Origin: Manis javanica | Lineage: Eukaryota; Chordata; Mammalia; Pholidota; Manidae | Direction of reading: 5' to 3' | DNA length: 64,000 bases | NCBI RefSeq assembly: GCF_040802235.1 | Contig: NC_133156.1 | Location: 113,056,173 to 113,120,172, forward strand | In this document: piece by piece, positions 39,067 through 50,137 of the stretch | Layout: every line of letters begins with the position of its first letter | Numbering within the stretch: the first letter of the stretch is position 1 | Position numbers and translations under genes: made by a program | Notes under the pieces: generated by a model | Told to the model about the DNA's origin: nothing | The model's database searches: none | The model's input: only the letters and a program-made list of their open reading frames with translations

Positions 39067-42000
39067 CCTTACAACTTATTAATTATGCTTTAACAAAATG
39101 TATCACATCATATTTCAAAACCATGCCCATATGGTAATAGGCTAAATACTATTGGAAGATGGAGGTAGATTACAACCCTATTATTTTCCTAGGAACCAGA
39201 ATTTCAGGCAACATGAAATTCTTCCAATGGAAGCTCTACTTCAGTTTCTATTCGAACAGCTAATGGTAGTCTGAAGCTTTTACAAATGGCCCTTGATTAA
39301 AGTTTCTTATTTTTGAAGACTGGCCTATGACTAGGTTCATAATCAGCATTAACTGTATGATTTCTTGTGTTTTAAGTTCGATTTCTTGCATTACATACAT
39401 TACATACATGTAAAATTTGACAATAATAAATATAAGTGACATTTTGTATGTGAGAAATTGCTGCATTTAGCCTACAAATTCATTTAGATGCCATTGTTTG
39501 TCATTAATATATTTAAATTAGGTTCATCATTTGTTTACTTTAATAAATAAATAGACCTTTAAGAATAAATTAGAGAAGATTTGTGGTTTGTAAAGACATG
39601 AATCTCTTAACTTGAATATTTCCTTTATTGAAGTTATTTCCTTTAAAACTGAAAAAAATGTGAACATTTATAAAATTATATTTTCTCATCTTTTAAAGAT
39701 TTAAATGAATCCTTTTTCATTTGCAATGTGCTTCTCTTTCAATACAGAAGTTTAGTTTCACAGATAATTATAACAAGAGTCATACTGATTATTTATACAT
39801 GTATATATTACTTTAATTCCTCTACCTTTTTAAACCTCGGCATGCAGGTCCCTTTAAAAATTCCTTAGTTTGACAGTTGGCAACTAGTCAATGCTGAACC
39901 AGCTTCCTGAGAAAGGGCATTATTTTGCATGTCCTTGGAGACTGGATAATTAATGTGTAATGTTTTACTTAAAACTCTAATTAAGTTTAAATTAAAATTC
40001 TTAGGGGTTTTAATAGAGGAGGAAGAATTTTGGTGCCTTTTTCACTTAAATGTTATATTTGCCAGCCTGTCTGGGCCCAAACACCTCCATTTGTATATAC
40101 TTAATATTGCTGTTTTAATGGTGGCATTTGGCCTGGAAACTTTAAGAAAACTTGTCTTTTTCCTACCCTCTATTATAGTTGTTTTCCTTTAGTTTGTTTT
40201 CCTTTAGTTTGTGTTGAAGATATTATAAAACAAACAAGGCACTTGTTGTTGTGTACTATTTACCTTTCTCTAGAAACTAGAAAAGTACTATTTACTCTAT
40301 CCTCATAACTTCATTGTAAACACAATAAATTTAAGATTCCTCTTCAAAAGCTTTTCTCTCCATTCTCTGAGGAGTTTAGTTCGCTACTTATGTAAATATT
40401 TTTTTCCACATCACTCTGATTTCCTCCTTTCTATTCTTCAGTCTCCGATTCTGCCCTGAGGATCAATCACATGGACAGGAAAAGTCATGAAGAAGCTTCC
40501 TCAGCAAACATACCAATTGAGGGACTGAAGTTCCCCCATCTGGTCCCTGGCTAGAATATATACTGCACCCCCATCTTTGAGGGATGACACAATATTCTGA
40601 ACTTGTAGTGTTTTGAAATTAATCTTCACATTCAATAATTTTTTGCCTGTAAAATAGTATGTGAAGTATCTGGTATCAATAAAGGGTTTATAGAACAGTT
40701 TAAACATTAAGAAGGTACAGAATTTTATCCATTCTGTATTTTCCCTTCTTTTCTACCTATAATTGTCACAATGGGCAAGAGGTTTCAACTAGTAGTTATT
40801 CATCACTTACTATTATCTCTACCCAAGAATATTTTTTACTTAAAAATCATCAGAATTAGTTGGTAATTTGCCATATCTGAAGAGTAGACTAGGTCCACAG
40901 AAAGCCACTGACACAAACACTTACTGAATATGAACTGGAAATTCAATAATTCTTCAAGGTAGATGATTTGCCACGGGTAGTGTGACTGAATGGTGATCAT
41001 TACTGGCATAAATAGATAACCCAGTTGATAGAAAAATCCAGTCACATTCAATTTGGCTTCAGCATTTTCACTTTAAGCAAGTGGAATCTTTCAAAAAGAT
41101 GTTGAATTTTCAATTTTTTATTGTATTGTAGCCAAATGTGCAATAGGAATAAATGAGAATCTCTAAGTTAATTGTGGTCTGTGCCAGGACTGAATGAAGG
41201 ATTTGAGAAAGCAAAATAAATGACACAAGAAAGTGAAACAAATAAATAAATGATATGTATTTAAGATACATAGCTATTGTTTCTATTACCTGTGTTTAAA
41301 GAAACAATATTCCCTTTTCTTAAAGCATATGAGGGTCATAACATTGTTCTAATACACACATTTATTATTGCCACAACAAATGAGTAAATTAGGTAAAAGA
41401 GAAATTAAAAAGAAACTTTTCATGAATTTGAATAATTATTGAGAAATAAAATTATCCATAATAGTAACTCATGGCAAGGGGAAATAATTGCTAGTAGTGT
41501 AAACCATTTTTGAAAGAAACTCAAATTTTTTCTAAAGTAATAATAAAACTGTGATTCTTAATTTCATAAGAATTTATCTTGCCAATTGCCATTAGATTTT
41601 TTCTTGGTCAATAATTTGCTCATCTAACAAATATATGTTAACATGTAAGCTAAATCAGGATGTTTTTATTTAGTATTATTTATTTACCTCAACTTTTAAC
41701 AGTATTTTAAGATCCTAATGCAGCATTTATGTTTGTTGCTCAAAAATGCTAAAATACCTAAAATAACACTTAAAAAAAAATTCTACAAAACATATGGTAT
41801 ATATCATTTTAATTTAAGCTTCTTATAACTTTATATTTTGCTAAATTTTTATAGTGAATATTAAACAATTTATATGATACTCTATTTGTATTTCCATAAT
41901 ATTATTATCTAGATGAGGCTATTTTAAATTGAAAATGCATAAACAAACCCATTTAAGATGCAAGTTTAGTTACAAATGTTAGTAATTGGAGGAGTTGGGA

Positions 42001-42453
42001 GGGAGAAGGAGAAGGTCAAGGGGAGGGAGAAGCCGAGGGAGCAGCAGTGTGGATGGGTACTTACAGGCAAAGGATTGAAGGGAATGAATAAACTTAAAAC
42101 TCTTAGTTGGGAATTTGAAACTACTCCAAATAATCTTGAACCTATATGGTGATATTGTAATGGTTTACTGAAACAACTAAATACTCACATTGAAGCTTTG
42201 ATTTTTTTGTATGTATTTTACTGCATATTCTCTTTTACTTTCTTTAAATCCTAAAAAAGTATGTATTCTCTTCTTCTCAATTAAATCTAAATTTCTTGGT
42301 GTCATGTGTTATATCTCCTATTTCTCTGTGTCCTCCACAGTGCATAACTCATACTGGGCACAGGATGGCTTAATATATGTGGACTGAATAATTGAGGACT
42401 AATCATATTAATTGATCAGGTCTTCTTTTATGTAATTTGCATTAATTTAAATG
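39067..42453. other. AT-rich intergenic DNA before the provirus
   Basis: No gene seen. Besides copy B it holds a purine-rich patch at about 41990-42050. Confidence 0.55.
40639..40716 (+). repeat. Dispersed duplicate, copy B
   Basis: Same orientation as copy A at 38981-39066, about 1.66 kb away, and nearly identical outside one small indel region. The origin is unknown. Confidence 0.8.
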
Positions 42454-42459
42454 GTTTCT
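42454..42459 (+). repeat. Left target-site duplication (GTTTCT)
   Basis: GTTTCT immediately precedes the 5' LTR and is repeated exactly after the 3' LTR at 50486-50491. Six base pairs is the usual duplication for betaretroviral and class II ERV integrase. Confidence 0.95.
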
Positions 42460-42580
42460 TGTTGGCAGCCGCGCTCAGAAAATAGCGCCCAATGCAGGGC
42501 AGCCGGAAGGCCCCGAACTTCCTAATGACAAATCATCCCACACCACTAAACTACATGCTAATTGCGCCTTGGCATAAGGA

Positions 42581-42660
42581 CCAATGAGACCCACCAAATG
42601 GTTATGCTAAGAAGGCATATGGAGCCGCACCAACCAGGTCAGAGCATGAGAACTATATAA
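42581..42660 (+). promoter_or_regulatory. Proviral core promoter (CCAAT and TATA boxes)
   Basis: CCAAT at 42581 and TATATAA at 42654 put transcription start near 42685, inside the LTR. The 3' LTR has the same elements, so it could in principle start transcription into the host flank. Confidence 0.8.
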
Positions 42661-42720
42661 GCAAGCCTCTCCTTCCCCTCTGGGTCCTGCCCAACTCATT
42701 TGTTTCACAAAGAGCTGAAG

Positions 42721-42726
42721 AATAAA
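42721..42726 (+). terminator. Poly(A) signal in the 5' LTR
   Basis: AATAAA, 61 bases after the TATA box, giving a short R region. The used copy would be the equivalent at 50413-50418 in the 3' LTR. Confidence 0.8.
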
Positions 42727-42795
42727 GCTTTCTGCAGAAGAATCCTGCTGTTGTTGCATGCTGTTCTTGCCGGCGAGGACAGGGCACGCGACAAG

Positions 42796-42813
42796 TGGTG
42801 CCGAATCCCGGGA
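42796..42813 (+). other. Primer-binding site, tRNA-Phe type
   Basis: TGGTGCCGAATCCCGGGA begins two bases after the LTR end. It is complementary to the 3' end of mammalian tRNA-Phe at 17 of 18 positions (one A-to-T difference at position 11). Betaretroviruses usually use a lysine tRNA, so this is unusual. The tRNA 3' sequence used for comparison is from memory. Confidence 0.75.
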
Positions 42814-42896
42814 ACCAGAACATCACCGGCACAGGGAGGACCCTTCAGACATCTGGAGAGGATTCAGAACTGCAGGTCAGAAGAAAGCCCGGAGGG

Positions 42897-42902
42897 GTAA
42901 GT
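42897..42902 (+). other. Major splice donor in the proviral leader
   Basis: GGAGGG followed by GTAAGT, between the primer-binding site and the gag start. This strong consensus is where the donor for spliced env mRNA is expected. Confidence 0.7.
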
Positions 42903-42963
42903 TCCGAGAGGCCCCTGCTTTTTAGGATGATGGTTGATGGTTCTCTGTAAATAAGGAGGCACC

Positions 42964-44721
42964 ATGGGGAATGCACCGTCATTAGTCACGGCGCTGCAGA
43001 CAGCTCTCAAAGAGCGAAACTTGAAGGTCTCCAGCAAAGTCTTAGGATCTTTTGTGAAGGAGATAGACCGTGTGGCCCCCTGGTTCATTTGTTCAGGGTC
43101 CCTCTCAATCCCGAGCTGGGACAAACTGGGGAAAGATCTTGATAGAGAGGAGGAGGAGGGTAGCCTGAGGGGAGGCACCAGGCCCCTCTGGAAACTGATT
43201 AGAGCTTGTCTGCAAGATGAGAGATGTGAAAAGGTAATAAAAGAAGGTCAGAGAGCATTGACAGATATCCAAGAGAGCATGTCAGAAACGGAACGGGAAA
43301 CAGAGAGCGCGCGCGGCCGAAAAAAGGCCACAAAAACAAAGGTAAAGAAACCTCAGAGTGAGGGAGAAAGCCCGCCTAGGGCAAAAGCGAAAGAGCCCCG
43401 AGAAGCGAGTGACGATCGCCTCGGAGAAAATAGTAAATACCCCTGGAAAGAGTTGAGGGACCTCCAACTCTCCAATAGGGAATCTGAGGAGGAATTAACG
43501 TCCGCAGAGGAAGGGGAAGAGAATAAAACCGCAGAGTGTAGAAGTAAGGGAACCAGCAAAGTTGAAAAGCGGACCAAGGAAAAAATGAAAGCAGGGTGTC
43601 CCCCGACGCCCTTTGCCCCGCCACCTTACGTGAGTGGCGCACTCTCCTTTTGCCACCGAGATACTCTTCAGGCAATTAGACAAATGTTTCCTGTATTTGA
43701 GGATAATGGCGTACGCTCTCACCAGCCCCTGAGCCATAAACAAGTTAAGGAGTTAGCAGAATCCGTTCGGGCTTATGGAGTCAGTGCTAACTATACCATA
43801 GCACAAGTTGAGAGATTAACAGAGACAGCCATGACACCCGCAGACTGGCAATATGTAACTAAGGCATGCCTTTCTAGTATGGGGCAATACATAGAATGGA
43901 AGGCATTGTGGCATGATATCAGCATGACCCAGGCACGCGCAAACGCGGCCGAAGGACAGCCTGCGTGGTCATATGATATGCTGACGGGCCAAGGACAGTG
44001 GGTAGCTGACCAGACCGCCTTCCCCTTACAGGTATACGCACAAATAAACACGTGCGCCGCCAAGGCATGGAAAGCCCTCACCAACAAAGGAGAAGTATCA
44101 GGCAATTTGACAAAAATTATTCAGGGGCTGAGCGAGCCATTTTCTGACTTTGTCGCTCGTATGATGGAGGCCGCAGGCAGAATATTTGGAGATCAGGAAC
44201 AAGCAATGCCCCTAGTGGAGCAATTAGTATTTGAACAATGTACCAAAGAATGCAGACAGGCGATAACACCCTGGAAACAAAAAGGGATACATGCCTGGTT
44301 GAAAGCCTGTAGAGAAATAGGAGGGCCACTCACCAATGCGGGCCTAGCCGCGGCCATATTACAGAGCCACAAACAAGCCAGGATCACTAACAGAAGTATC
44401 AAATGCTTTCAATGCAGGAAATTAGGACATATAAAGAGAGAGTGTAGGAGCCCAGCTTCAGAACAAACAACCCAAAAGACCCCTGGGTTGTGCCCTAAGT
44501 GTAAGAAAGGCAGGCATTGGGCCAATGAGTGCCAGTCTATTAAAGATATAGAAGGGAAACCCTTAGAGTTGCCAAAAAACGCCCAGAGGGGCCCCCGTCA
44601 CCAGGGCCCGCAAATATATGGGGCAACCAGCACGCAAGTGTCATTCGGGAACAACCAGGCCCCCCAAGGAGAGCCACTTCAGGTTCCGCGGGATTGGACA
44701 TCCGTGCCACCACCAGAATAG
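42964..44721 (+). CDS. gag: Gag polyprotein
   Basis: 585 codons, complete. It encodes the virion core precursor that assembles at membranes. The start MGNAPS carries Gly2 for myristoylation, followed by a matrix-like domain (about 1-95). A long Lys/Glu-rich segment (about 95-215) precedes a PPPY late-domain motif at 219-222, which is used to recruit NEDD4-type ubiquitin ligases for budding. A capsid region follows, with the major homology region at about 387-406. Two CCHC zinc knuckles for RNA binding are at 481-494 and 510-523. The frame is read unspliced from the full-length RNA. A heptamer AAAAAAC near the end allows shift into pro. The frame is undamaged, and no cleavage sites can be fixed by eye. 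Confidence 0.95.
   Translation: MGNAPSLVTALQTALKERNLKVSSKVLGSFVKEIDRVAPWFICSGSLSIPSWDKLGKDLDREEEEGSLRGGTRPLWKLIRACLQDERCEKVIKEGQRALTDIQESMSETERETESARGRKKATKTKVKKPQSEGESPPRAKAKEPREASDDRLGENSKYPWKELRDLQLSNRESEEELTSAEEGEENKTAECRSKGTSKVEKRTKEKMKAGCPPTPFAPPPYVSGALSFCHRDTLQAIRQMFPVFEDNGVRSHQPLSHKQVKELAESVRAYGVSANYTIAQVERLTETAMTPADWQYVTKACLSSMGQYIEWKALWHDISMTQARANAAEGQPAWSYDMLTGQGQWVADQTAFPLQVYAQINTCAAKAWKALTNKGEVSGNLTKIIQGLSEPFSDFVARMMEAAGRIFGDQEQAMPLVEQLVFEQCTKECRQAITPWKQKGIHAWLKACREIGGPLTNAGLAAAILQSHKQARITNRSIKCFQCRKLGHIKRECRSPASEQTTQKTPGLCPKCKKGRHWANECQSIKDIEGKPLELPKNAQRGPRHQGPQIYGATSTQVSFGNNQAPQGEPLQVPRDWTSVPPPE
44574..44609 (+). promoter_or_regulatory. gag-pro -1 ribosomal frameshift signal
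   Basis: The slippery heptamer A-AAA-AAC (44574-44580) sits exactly in gag frame. GGGCCC at 44589-44594 can pair with GGGCCC at 44604-44609, starting 9 bases downstream, to form a stem. The pro frame is open from the heptamer onward and is -1 relative to gag. AAAAAAC is a classic betaretroviral gag-pro slip sequence. Confidence 0.85.
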
Positions 44722-45494
44722 TGTTGACTCCACAGATGGGAGTTCAGCCTATCCCTTCAGACTTTAAAGGCCCCCTACCACCAAATACCATTGGGTTACT
44801 CCTAGGGCGCTCTTCTGCTGCATTGAAAGGCCTGGTAGTTCATCCCGGAGTTATAGATCAAGATTATGAAGGACAGGTAAAAATCATGTGTTCGGCTCCC
44901 AGAGGAATCTACCCTATATCTCCGGGAGACCGCATAGCCCAGCTCTTAGTTTTACCTAGTCTCCACGCCAATTATCCTGCTACCAACACGGAGAGGGGAG
45001 AAAGGGGCTTCGGCTCCTCTGAATGGGATTCAGCCTTCATAGTATTAGATTTAGCAGACAGACCAAAATTAACTCTTCAAATAGAGGGAAAGAGCTTTGA
45101 GGGAATCCTAGACACTGGAGCAGATAAAAGTATTATCTCTGCAACCTGGTGGCCCTCCAAGTGGCCTGTGACCCAATCCTCACATTCATTACAAGGTTTA
45201 GGATATGAGTCAAGCCCTTCAATTAGTGCCAAACCATTGAAATGGCGAGCCCCTGAAGGACAAGAGGGTACAGTCACCCCTTATGTACTCCCTCTACCAG
45301 TCAATTTATGGGGGAGGGATGTCATGAGAGACTTAGGCCTCAAACTCATTAATGAATACTCTACCCCCGCCCAAGGCATGATGATGGACATGGGATACAT
45401 CCCTGGCAAGGGGCTGGGGAAACACCAACAGGGACACATAGAGCCCATCCTGCCCAAAGTAAAGAATGACCGTCACGGCCTGGGTTTTTCATAG
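44580..45494 (+). CDS. pro: Pro: dUTPase, aspartic protease and G-patch
   Basis: The frame is entered by the -1 shift near 44580 and ends at TAG 45492-45494. Residue numbers here count from the codon at 44694. A dUTPase removes dUTP to limit uracil in viral DNA: motif 3 (VIDQDYEG) lies at about 53-60 and the Gly-rich motif 5 (RGERGFGSS) at 101-109. The retroviral aspartic protease has active-site DTGA at 140-143 and matures Gag-Pro-Pol as a dimer. A C-terminal G-patch (about 228-260, GYIPGKGLG) is a betaretroviral hallmark. The frame has no stop or frameshift damage. It overlaps the end of gag by about 140 bases. Confidence 0.93.
   Translation, partial: RPEGPPSPGPANIWGNQHASVIREQPGPPRRATSGSAGLDIRATTRIVLTPQMGVQPIPSDFKGPLPPNTIGLLLGRSSAALKGLVVHPGVIDQDYEGQVKIMCSAPRGIYPISPGDRIAQLLVLPSLHANYPATNTERGERGFGSSEWDSAFIVLDLADRPKLTLQIEGKSFEGILDTGADKSIISATWWPSKWPVTQSSHSLQGLGYESSPSISAKPLKWRAPEGQEGTVTPYVLPLPVNLWGRDVMRDLGLKLINEYSTPAQGMMMDMGYIPGKGLGKHQQGHIEPILPKVKNDRHGLGFS
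45482..45488 (+). promoter_or_regulatory. pro-pol -1 ribosomal frameshift site
   Basis: G-GGT-TTT in pro frame, 6-10 bases before the pro stop. The -1 frame runs open from here into pol. The heptamer fits the X-XXY-YYZ rule, but it is a less standard slip sequence than the gag-pro one and I see no obvious strong stem directly after it. Confidence 0.65.
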
Positions 45495-48121
45495 GGGACA
45501 TTGAAGATGCCATGCCCATACCTTGGCTCACAGAGGAGGCCGTATGGGTTCCTCAGTGGCCCCTATCCTCTGAAAAATTAGAAGCAGCTCATTGCTTAGT
45601 GCAAGAGCAGCTCCAAGTGGGACACCTAGAACCCTCTGTGTCCCCATGGAACACACCCATATTTGTAATCAGGAAAAAGTCAGGATCATGGAGGTTGCTT
45701 CATGATCTGAGAGCAGTAAATGCTCAAATGAGAATGCTTGGACCCGTACAACGGGGACTGCCACTCCTCTCTGCCTTACCCAAAGAATGGAAAGTGCTCA
45801 TAATAGATATTAAAGATTGTTTCTTTTCTATACCTCTAAGCTCCAAGGACAGGGAAAGATTTGCTTTTACTTTGCCAGCTATTAACCATGAACAACCCGA
45901 TGCCAGATTTCAGTGGAAGGTCCTCCCTCAAGGAATGGCAAATAGCCCCACCATATGTCAACTGTACGTTCAGCGAGCGCTAGACCCAATTCGTAAGACC
46001 TATCCCACGCTAAAGATCATCCATTACATGGATGACATCCTTCTTTGCTCCCCACAACCAGCAGAAATAGAAGAAGCATATATAGATCTCACTAGATCCC
46101 TAGAAAATTGGAGACTGAATATAGCAAGCGAGAAGGTCCAAAAATCTAGTGTTAGCAAATTCCTAGGAGCAACCATTTACACAGATGTAATTTGCCCCCA
46201 AAAGCTTGAGATAAGACATAATCAATTGCGAAATTTGAATGACTTCCAAAAACTCCTAGGGGATATTAATTGGTTGCGCCCATACTTAAAGATACCCACC
46301 ACTGAATTGACTCCACTATTTAAAACCCTAGAAGGAGACCCACAACTAACGTCACCGCGCTCCCTCACACCTGAGGCATTACAAGCCATTCGCAAAGTAG
46401 AACAGGCTTTGATGACAGCACAATTAAATAGAGTGCAATCGAATGAACCCTTTGAGTTGTGTGTCCTTCCCACCCCAGAGCTGCCAACAGCAGTCTTATG
46501 GCAGCACGGCCCACTGATCTGGATTCATCCCCAAGCCTCTCAGGCTAGGACAATAGAGTACTATCCAGCAGCCGTGGCCAAACTTGCTTTGAGAGGAGTA
46601 AAAACCTCCATGACACATTTCGGAGAGGCTCCAGCTAAAATTATAACCCCTTACAGCGTAGAACAGATACAAGTATTATGTGCTATGAACGATGATTGGG
46701 CCATACTTGCTTACAGTTTCTCAGGAACCTTTGATAATCATTTCCCTAAACATCCCCTCATCAACTTCGCCAAAAATCATCTCCTAGTATTCCCTCGGGT
46801 CACTAGCCTAACCCCTCTGCCTCATGGAAAAACAGTTTACACGGACGGGTCTAAGACAGGCACAGGTGCCTATGTCCATGATGGCAAAGTTGTGACAAAA
46901 GGCTACACGCCTGACACTCCACAAATAGTGGAATGTCGCATAGTCTTAGAGGTCCTACAAATCTTTCCTGAACCTTTAAATATTGTGTCTGACTCCTGTT
47001 ATGTAGTTAATGCAGTCAAATCTCTAGAAGTGGCCGGGCTAATTAAAGCGTCCAGCCCAGTAGCCACTTTGTTCAAACAGATACAATCAGCACTACTTCA
47101 TAGGCAATCTCCTTTGTATATAACTCATATCAGAGCACATTCAGGCCTTCCCGGGCCTATGACCCAAGGCAACCACCTGGCAGACCTCGCAACCAGAAGC
47201 ATAGCCTTTCCCCTGCTAGACCCTGTCACCACAGCTTCAAAATTCCACACACAGTTTCATGTCACTGCCGAAACGCTGCGCAGGCGGTTTAGCATAACCA
47301 GGGCCGAAGCTAGGAACATTGTCCTTAGCTGCCAACACTGCTGCAGCTTCCTTCCCGCACCTCATGTGGGGATCAACCCCAGAGGTATTAGGCCTTTACA
47401 AGTTTGGCAAATGGATGTGACGCATATTTCGTCTTTTGGGAAACTGAAATATGTACATGTATCCGTGGATACTTGTTCAGGAGTCATCTTTGCCTCCCCA
47501 TTGTCAGGAGAGAAAGCTTCCCATGTCATCCAGCACTGCCTTGAGGCTTGGAGCGCATGGGGGTTACCACAGATTCTGAAAACAGACAACGGCCCAGCCT
47601 ATACCTCTACAAAATTTGCTCAATTTTGTCATCACATGGGGATAAAACATATCACTGGCCTTCCCTACAACCCACAGGGTCAAGGGATTGTGGAACGCGC
47701 GAACCGCACGCTCAAATCCTATTTACTTAAACAAAAAGGGGGAATTGAAGATATACCCCCCACACCAAAAACTGCCATAGCCCTAGCACTTTTCACTATA
47801 AATTTTTTGAATCTGGATGCTCAAGGCCATACAGCAGCGGATCGCCATAATCAGTGGCCAAAAGACCCACAAGAACTAGTAAAATGGAAGGACGTGTTAT
47901 CTAACCAATGGAAGGGCCCGGATCCAATCATAATCAGATCCAGGGGAGCTGTGTGTGTTTTCCCCCAGGGTGAAGAAAATCCCTTCTGGATCCCGGAGCG
48001 CCTAACGAGGAAAGTCCTAAACAAAGGAGATGACTTCGCTGTACCTCCTGACCCTGCTCCTGACACTGGAGACCCCGACTCAGGGAGTATTGAGATGGGG
48101 AATCCTGTCTGCCTTTCCTAA
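45488..48121 (+). CDS. pol: Pol: reverse transcriptase, RNase H and integrase
   Basis: 869 codons from the first ATG at 45512, and eight more from the frameshift point. Reverse transcriptase has catalytic YMDD at residues 172-175 (numbered from that ATG). RNase H starts around YTDGSK (443-448) with a later SDS aspartate. Integrase has an N-terminal zinc site (H579, H583, C607, C610) and the catalytic triad D635, D692, E728 with the standard 35-residue spacing between the last two. All key residues are present and there is no stop. The product copies the RNA genome to DNA and inserts it, consistent with the 6-bp target duplication. The C-terminal 92 bases overlap the env frame. Confidence 0.95.
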   Translation, partial: FIGDIEDAMPIPWLTEEAVWVPQWPLSSEKLEAAHCLVQEQLQVGHLEPSVSPWNTPIFVIRKKSGSWRLLHDLRAVNAQMRMLGPVQRGLPLLSALPKEWKVLIIDIKDCFFSIPLSSKDRERFAFTLPAINHEQPDARFQWKVLPQGMANSPTICQLYVQRALDPIRKTYPTLKIIHYMDDILLCSPQPAEIEEAYIDLTRSLENWRLNIASEKVQKSSVSKFLGATIYTDVICPQKLEIRHNQLRNLNDFQKLLGDINWLRPYLKIPTTELTPLFKTLEGDPQLTSPRSLTPEALQAIRKVEQALMTAQLNRVQSNEPFELCVLPTPELPTAVLWQHGPLIWIHPQASQARTIEYYPAAVAKLALRGVKTSMTHFGEAPAKIITPYSVEQIQVLCAMNDDWAILAYSFSGTFDNHFPKHPLINFAKNHLLVFPRVTSLTPLPHGKTVYTDGSKTGTGAYVHDGKVVTKGYTPDTPQIVECRIVLEVLQIFPEPLNIVSDSCYVVNAVKSLEVAGLIKASSPVATLFKQIQSALLHRQSPLYITHIRAHSGLPGPMTQGNHLADLATRSIAFPLLDPVTTASKFHTQFHVTAETLRRRFSITRAEARNIVLSCQHCCSFLPAPHVGINPRGIRPLQVWQMDVTHISSFGKLKYVHVSVDTCSGVIFASPLSGEKASHVIQHCLEAWSAWGLPQILKTDNGPAYTSTKFAQFCHHMGIKHITGLPYNPQGQGIVERANRTLKSYLLKQKGGIEDIPPTPKTAIALALFTINFLNLDAQGHTAADRHNQWPKDPQELVKWKDVLSNQWKGPDPIIIRSRGAVCVFPQGEENPFWIPERLTRKVLNKGDDFAVPPDPAPDTGDPDSGSIEMGNPVCLS
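47967..47968 (+). other. Candidate splice acceptor for env mRNA
   Basis: A pyrimidine-rich tract ending TTTTCCCCCAG lies 61 bases before the env ATG. With the leader donor at 42897 it would give a singly spliced env message. The match is good but unproved. Confidence 0.6.
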
Positions 48122-49805
48122 GCCTATGCCTGTCCATTTCAATGCAGCCGTTTTTCCCCGCTTTTTCACCACCAACTCTAGTATGAACTTGCCTTACCTA
48201 GTTAAAGACACCCTAGTAGCTCCCCTGGGAGAAAACCGATCCTTCGTAACTAATGGGTCATTATGCTTCACCACTCAGAATCTAGCTGGCTGTATCTCCC
48301 TGAAACGGAGGAAATACGGATGGTTCAGTGACATAATTCTAGAGGCCAGTAGCCTCCCCGTTATGTCAGCTAAATTTGAAGGGCCTAATAAGGAAGGGAG
48401 CCCGCCCTATAAGAACATGACTATCCACCAGATGGTTCTCTGGATCAATGGCACATTTGTACACTCTCCCAGGAACAATTCCACCGACAGGCCTCATCAA
48501 CCCAAATATGCCTCCCATTGTGTGGGCGACTATGAGGGAGAGCTGTGGCCCTGGACTGACTGTCAGTCAACTGTAGTAACGTGGGCAACTGAGAGGCAGG
48601 AGTTTACCATCTCCCCAGATATGGAGGGACGGCCAGCCAATGAGGCTTGGTGGCCAGTAAAGGTGCTCGAAGGCGAGTTTCGTCAGCAGGTGAGCATGAA
48701 CCCCTTCCATAAATGGATGCTGTGTGGAGTCAATGGCTCATGTACCGACCTCTCCCTCTTTTCCGCCCTCCAGGGTGGGGGAATTGGTGTAAAAAATATC
48801 ACCTTTTGGTGCGAGAATAACCACATGCGCGCACACTGGAACATGATCATGACCCATAACTACGAGAACTACACGTGTTCAGCAAAATCAGGTCCAGAGT
48901 CACCTAATTCCCTTTTTCCACCTTCTCCAGTATGCGTATACCCCCCATTTCTGTTTATCTTATCCAATAGTAGCTTTGACTCCTGCTCCAATGAAACCTG
49001 CTTTCTGTCTCAGTGTTGGGATGCGCATAACTTTACCAATGCTTTGGTAGTCCGCATCCCCCGTTGGGTCCCTGTTCCCGTAGACGCCCCTAACACCATG
49101 ACTCTGTTTCGAGAAAGGCGCGATTTCGGTGTTACAGCCGCCATAGTGCTCCTGATCTCCGCGACCGCGGTCGCAGCCACCGCCGCTGGTATAGCTTTAG
49201 ACACCTCCATTAAATCGGCTACAGAGCTCAATAACCTTGCAGCCTCAGTAGCTTCTGCCCTGGACCAACAGTCCACACTTGATGGCAAACTGAAAGGAGG
49301 AATAATGATCCTCAATCAACGCATAGATCTCGTGGAGGAACAAATGGAGGTGCTCTGGCAAATGGCCCAATTGGGATGTGAGCGGAAATATCGTGCCCTC
49401 TGCATCACTAGCATTCAATATAAAAATTTTACACGGGCAGCTAATCTGTCACGAGACCTGTCCCAGTATCTTTCAGGAAACTGGTCCCAAGACTTCGATG
49501 GGACACTAGAAGAGCTGCGGCGAGAAATTATCCACATCAACTCCACCCGTCTAGATATCTCCGTAGCGGAAGGACTCTCTTCCTGGTTCCTCAGAGCTCT
49601 CTCCCATGTCAAGGAGTGGGCGGGCATGGCTGGGATGGGCGTGTTCCTGCTTGGAGGTCTCATGCTCTTACTCTGGTTGTTATGCAGACTCCGCAACCAA
49701 CATAAGCAGGACAAGGTGATCCTTGCTCAAGCCCTAATGGCGATAGACGTTGGCGCCTCTCCCCAAGTGTGGCTCAACATGCTTAAGAAGGAAGCTCGGC
49801 TTTAG
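48030..49805 (+). CDS. env: Env glycoprotein precursor
   Basis: 591 codons, complete. A hydrophobic N-terminus (about 1-19) acts as signal peptide. The surface subunit runs to a furin-type site RERR at 361-364 and holds many N-glycosylation sequons. The transmembrane subunit starts with a hydrophobic Ala/Val-rich fusion peptide (about 365-390), then a heptad-repeat region, a C-x7-C loop (C450, C458), a membrane anchor at about 536-552 and a 39-residue cytoplasmic tail. The CX6CC motif of gammaretroviral Env is absent, which points to a betaretrovirus-type Env with non-covalent subunits. The start is chosen as the first ATG, just after the candidate acceptor. The frame is undamaged. Confidence 0.93.
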   Translation: MTSLYLLTLLLTLETPTQGVLRWGILSAFPKPMPVHFNAAVFPRFFTTNSSMNLPYLVKDTLVAPLGENRSFVTNGSLCFTTQNLAGCISLKRRKYGWFSDIILEASSLPVMSAKFEGPNKEGSPPYKNMTIHQMVLWINGTFVHSPRNNSTDRPHQPKYASHCVGDYEGELWPWTDCQSTVVTWATERQEFTISPDMEGRPANEAWWPVKVLEGEFRQQVSMNPFHKWMLCGVNGSCTDLSLFSALQGGGIGVKNITFWCENNHMRAHWNMIMTHNYENYTCSAKSGPESPNSLFPPSPVCVYPPFLFILSNSSFDSCSNETCFLSQCWDAHNFTNALVVRIPRWVPVPVDAPNTMTLFRERRDFGVTAAIVLLISATAVAATAAGIALDTSIKSATELNNLAASVASALDQQSTLDGKLKGGIMILNQRIDLVEEQMEVLWQMAQLGCERKYRALCITSIQYKNFTRAANLSRDLSQYLSGNWSQDFDGTLEELRREIIHINSTRLDISVAEGLSSWFLRALSHVKEWAGMAGMGVFLLGGLMLLLWLLCRLRNQHKQDKVILAQALMAIDVGASPQVWLNMLKKEARL

Positions 49806-50137
49806 CTTGAGGTAGCTCTTGCACCCTGAGCCCATGTGGCACTGCACCAGGCCCGAGTACCTCAATGCTTAATCACAGCTTTCTTTAAGAAGCTCATGGT
49901 GCAAGAGGGTTGAGAAAAAAGGTCCAAACCCTTTGTACCAAGCGGTCCCAACGCCAGCCAGAGGATGCGAGGCAAAGCACTGCAAGAGGTCTTGGACCCC
50001 TCTGAGAGGCATGCCTGACTGCATAGGGGTAGATGCCCAGAACCCCTCTCCAAAAAGGGGGCATCAGGAAGTATGATGGAGGTCAGGCCTCTGTCTCCGC
50101 CTCTGCTGGCAAGTTCCGCCTTGAGCTTCTGTTAGAC
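49806..50137 (+). other. Non-coding proviral segment between env and the polypurine tract
   Basis: About 330 bases without a supported gene. Unspliced betaretroviral RNAs often need a structured export element in this position. I see GC-rich stretches but cannot show such a structure by eye. Confidence 0.4.

Larger units (their letters stand above)
42460..42793 (+). repeat. 5' LTR
   Basis: A 334-bp LTR with TG...CA ends. It holds a CCAAT box (42581-42585), a TATA box TATATAA (42654-42660) and a poly(A) signal AATAAA (42721-42726), in the order U3, R, U5. It is too short to hide a long accessory gene. Confidence 0.95.

Noticed and set aside
43282-44402. Several minus-strand open frames of 60-104 codons inside gag
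   Set aside because: They mirror the intact gag frame, have no recognisable domain and no promoter of their own.
46222-49714. Minus-strand frames across pol and env
   Set aside because: Shadows of coding sequence on the other strand. No HTLV-like antisense gene signature was seen.
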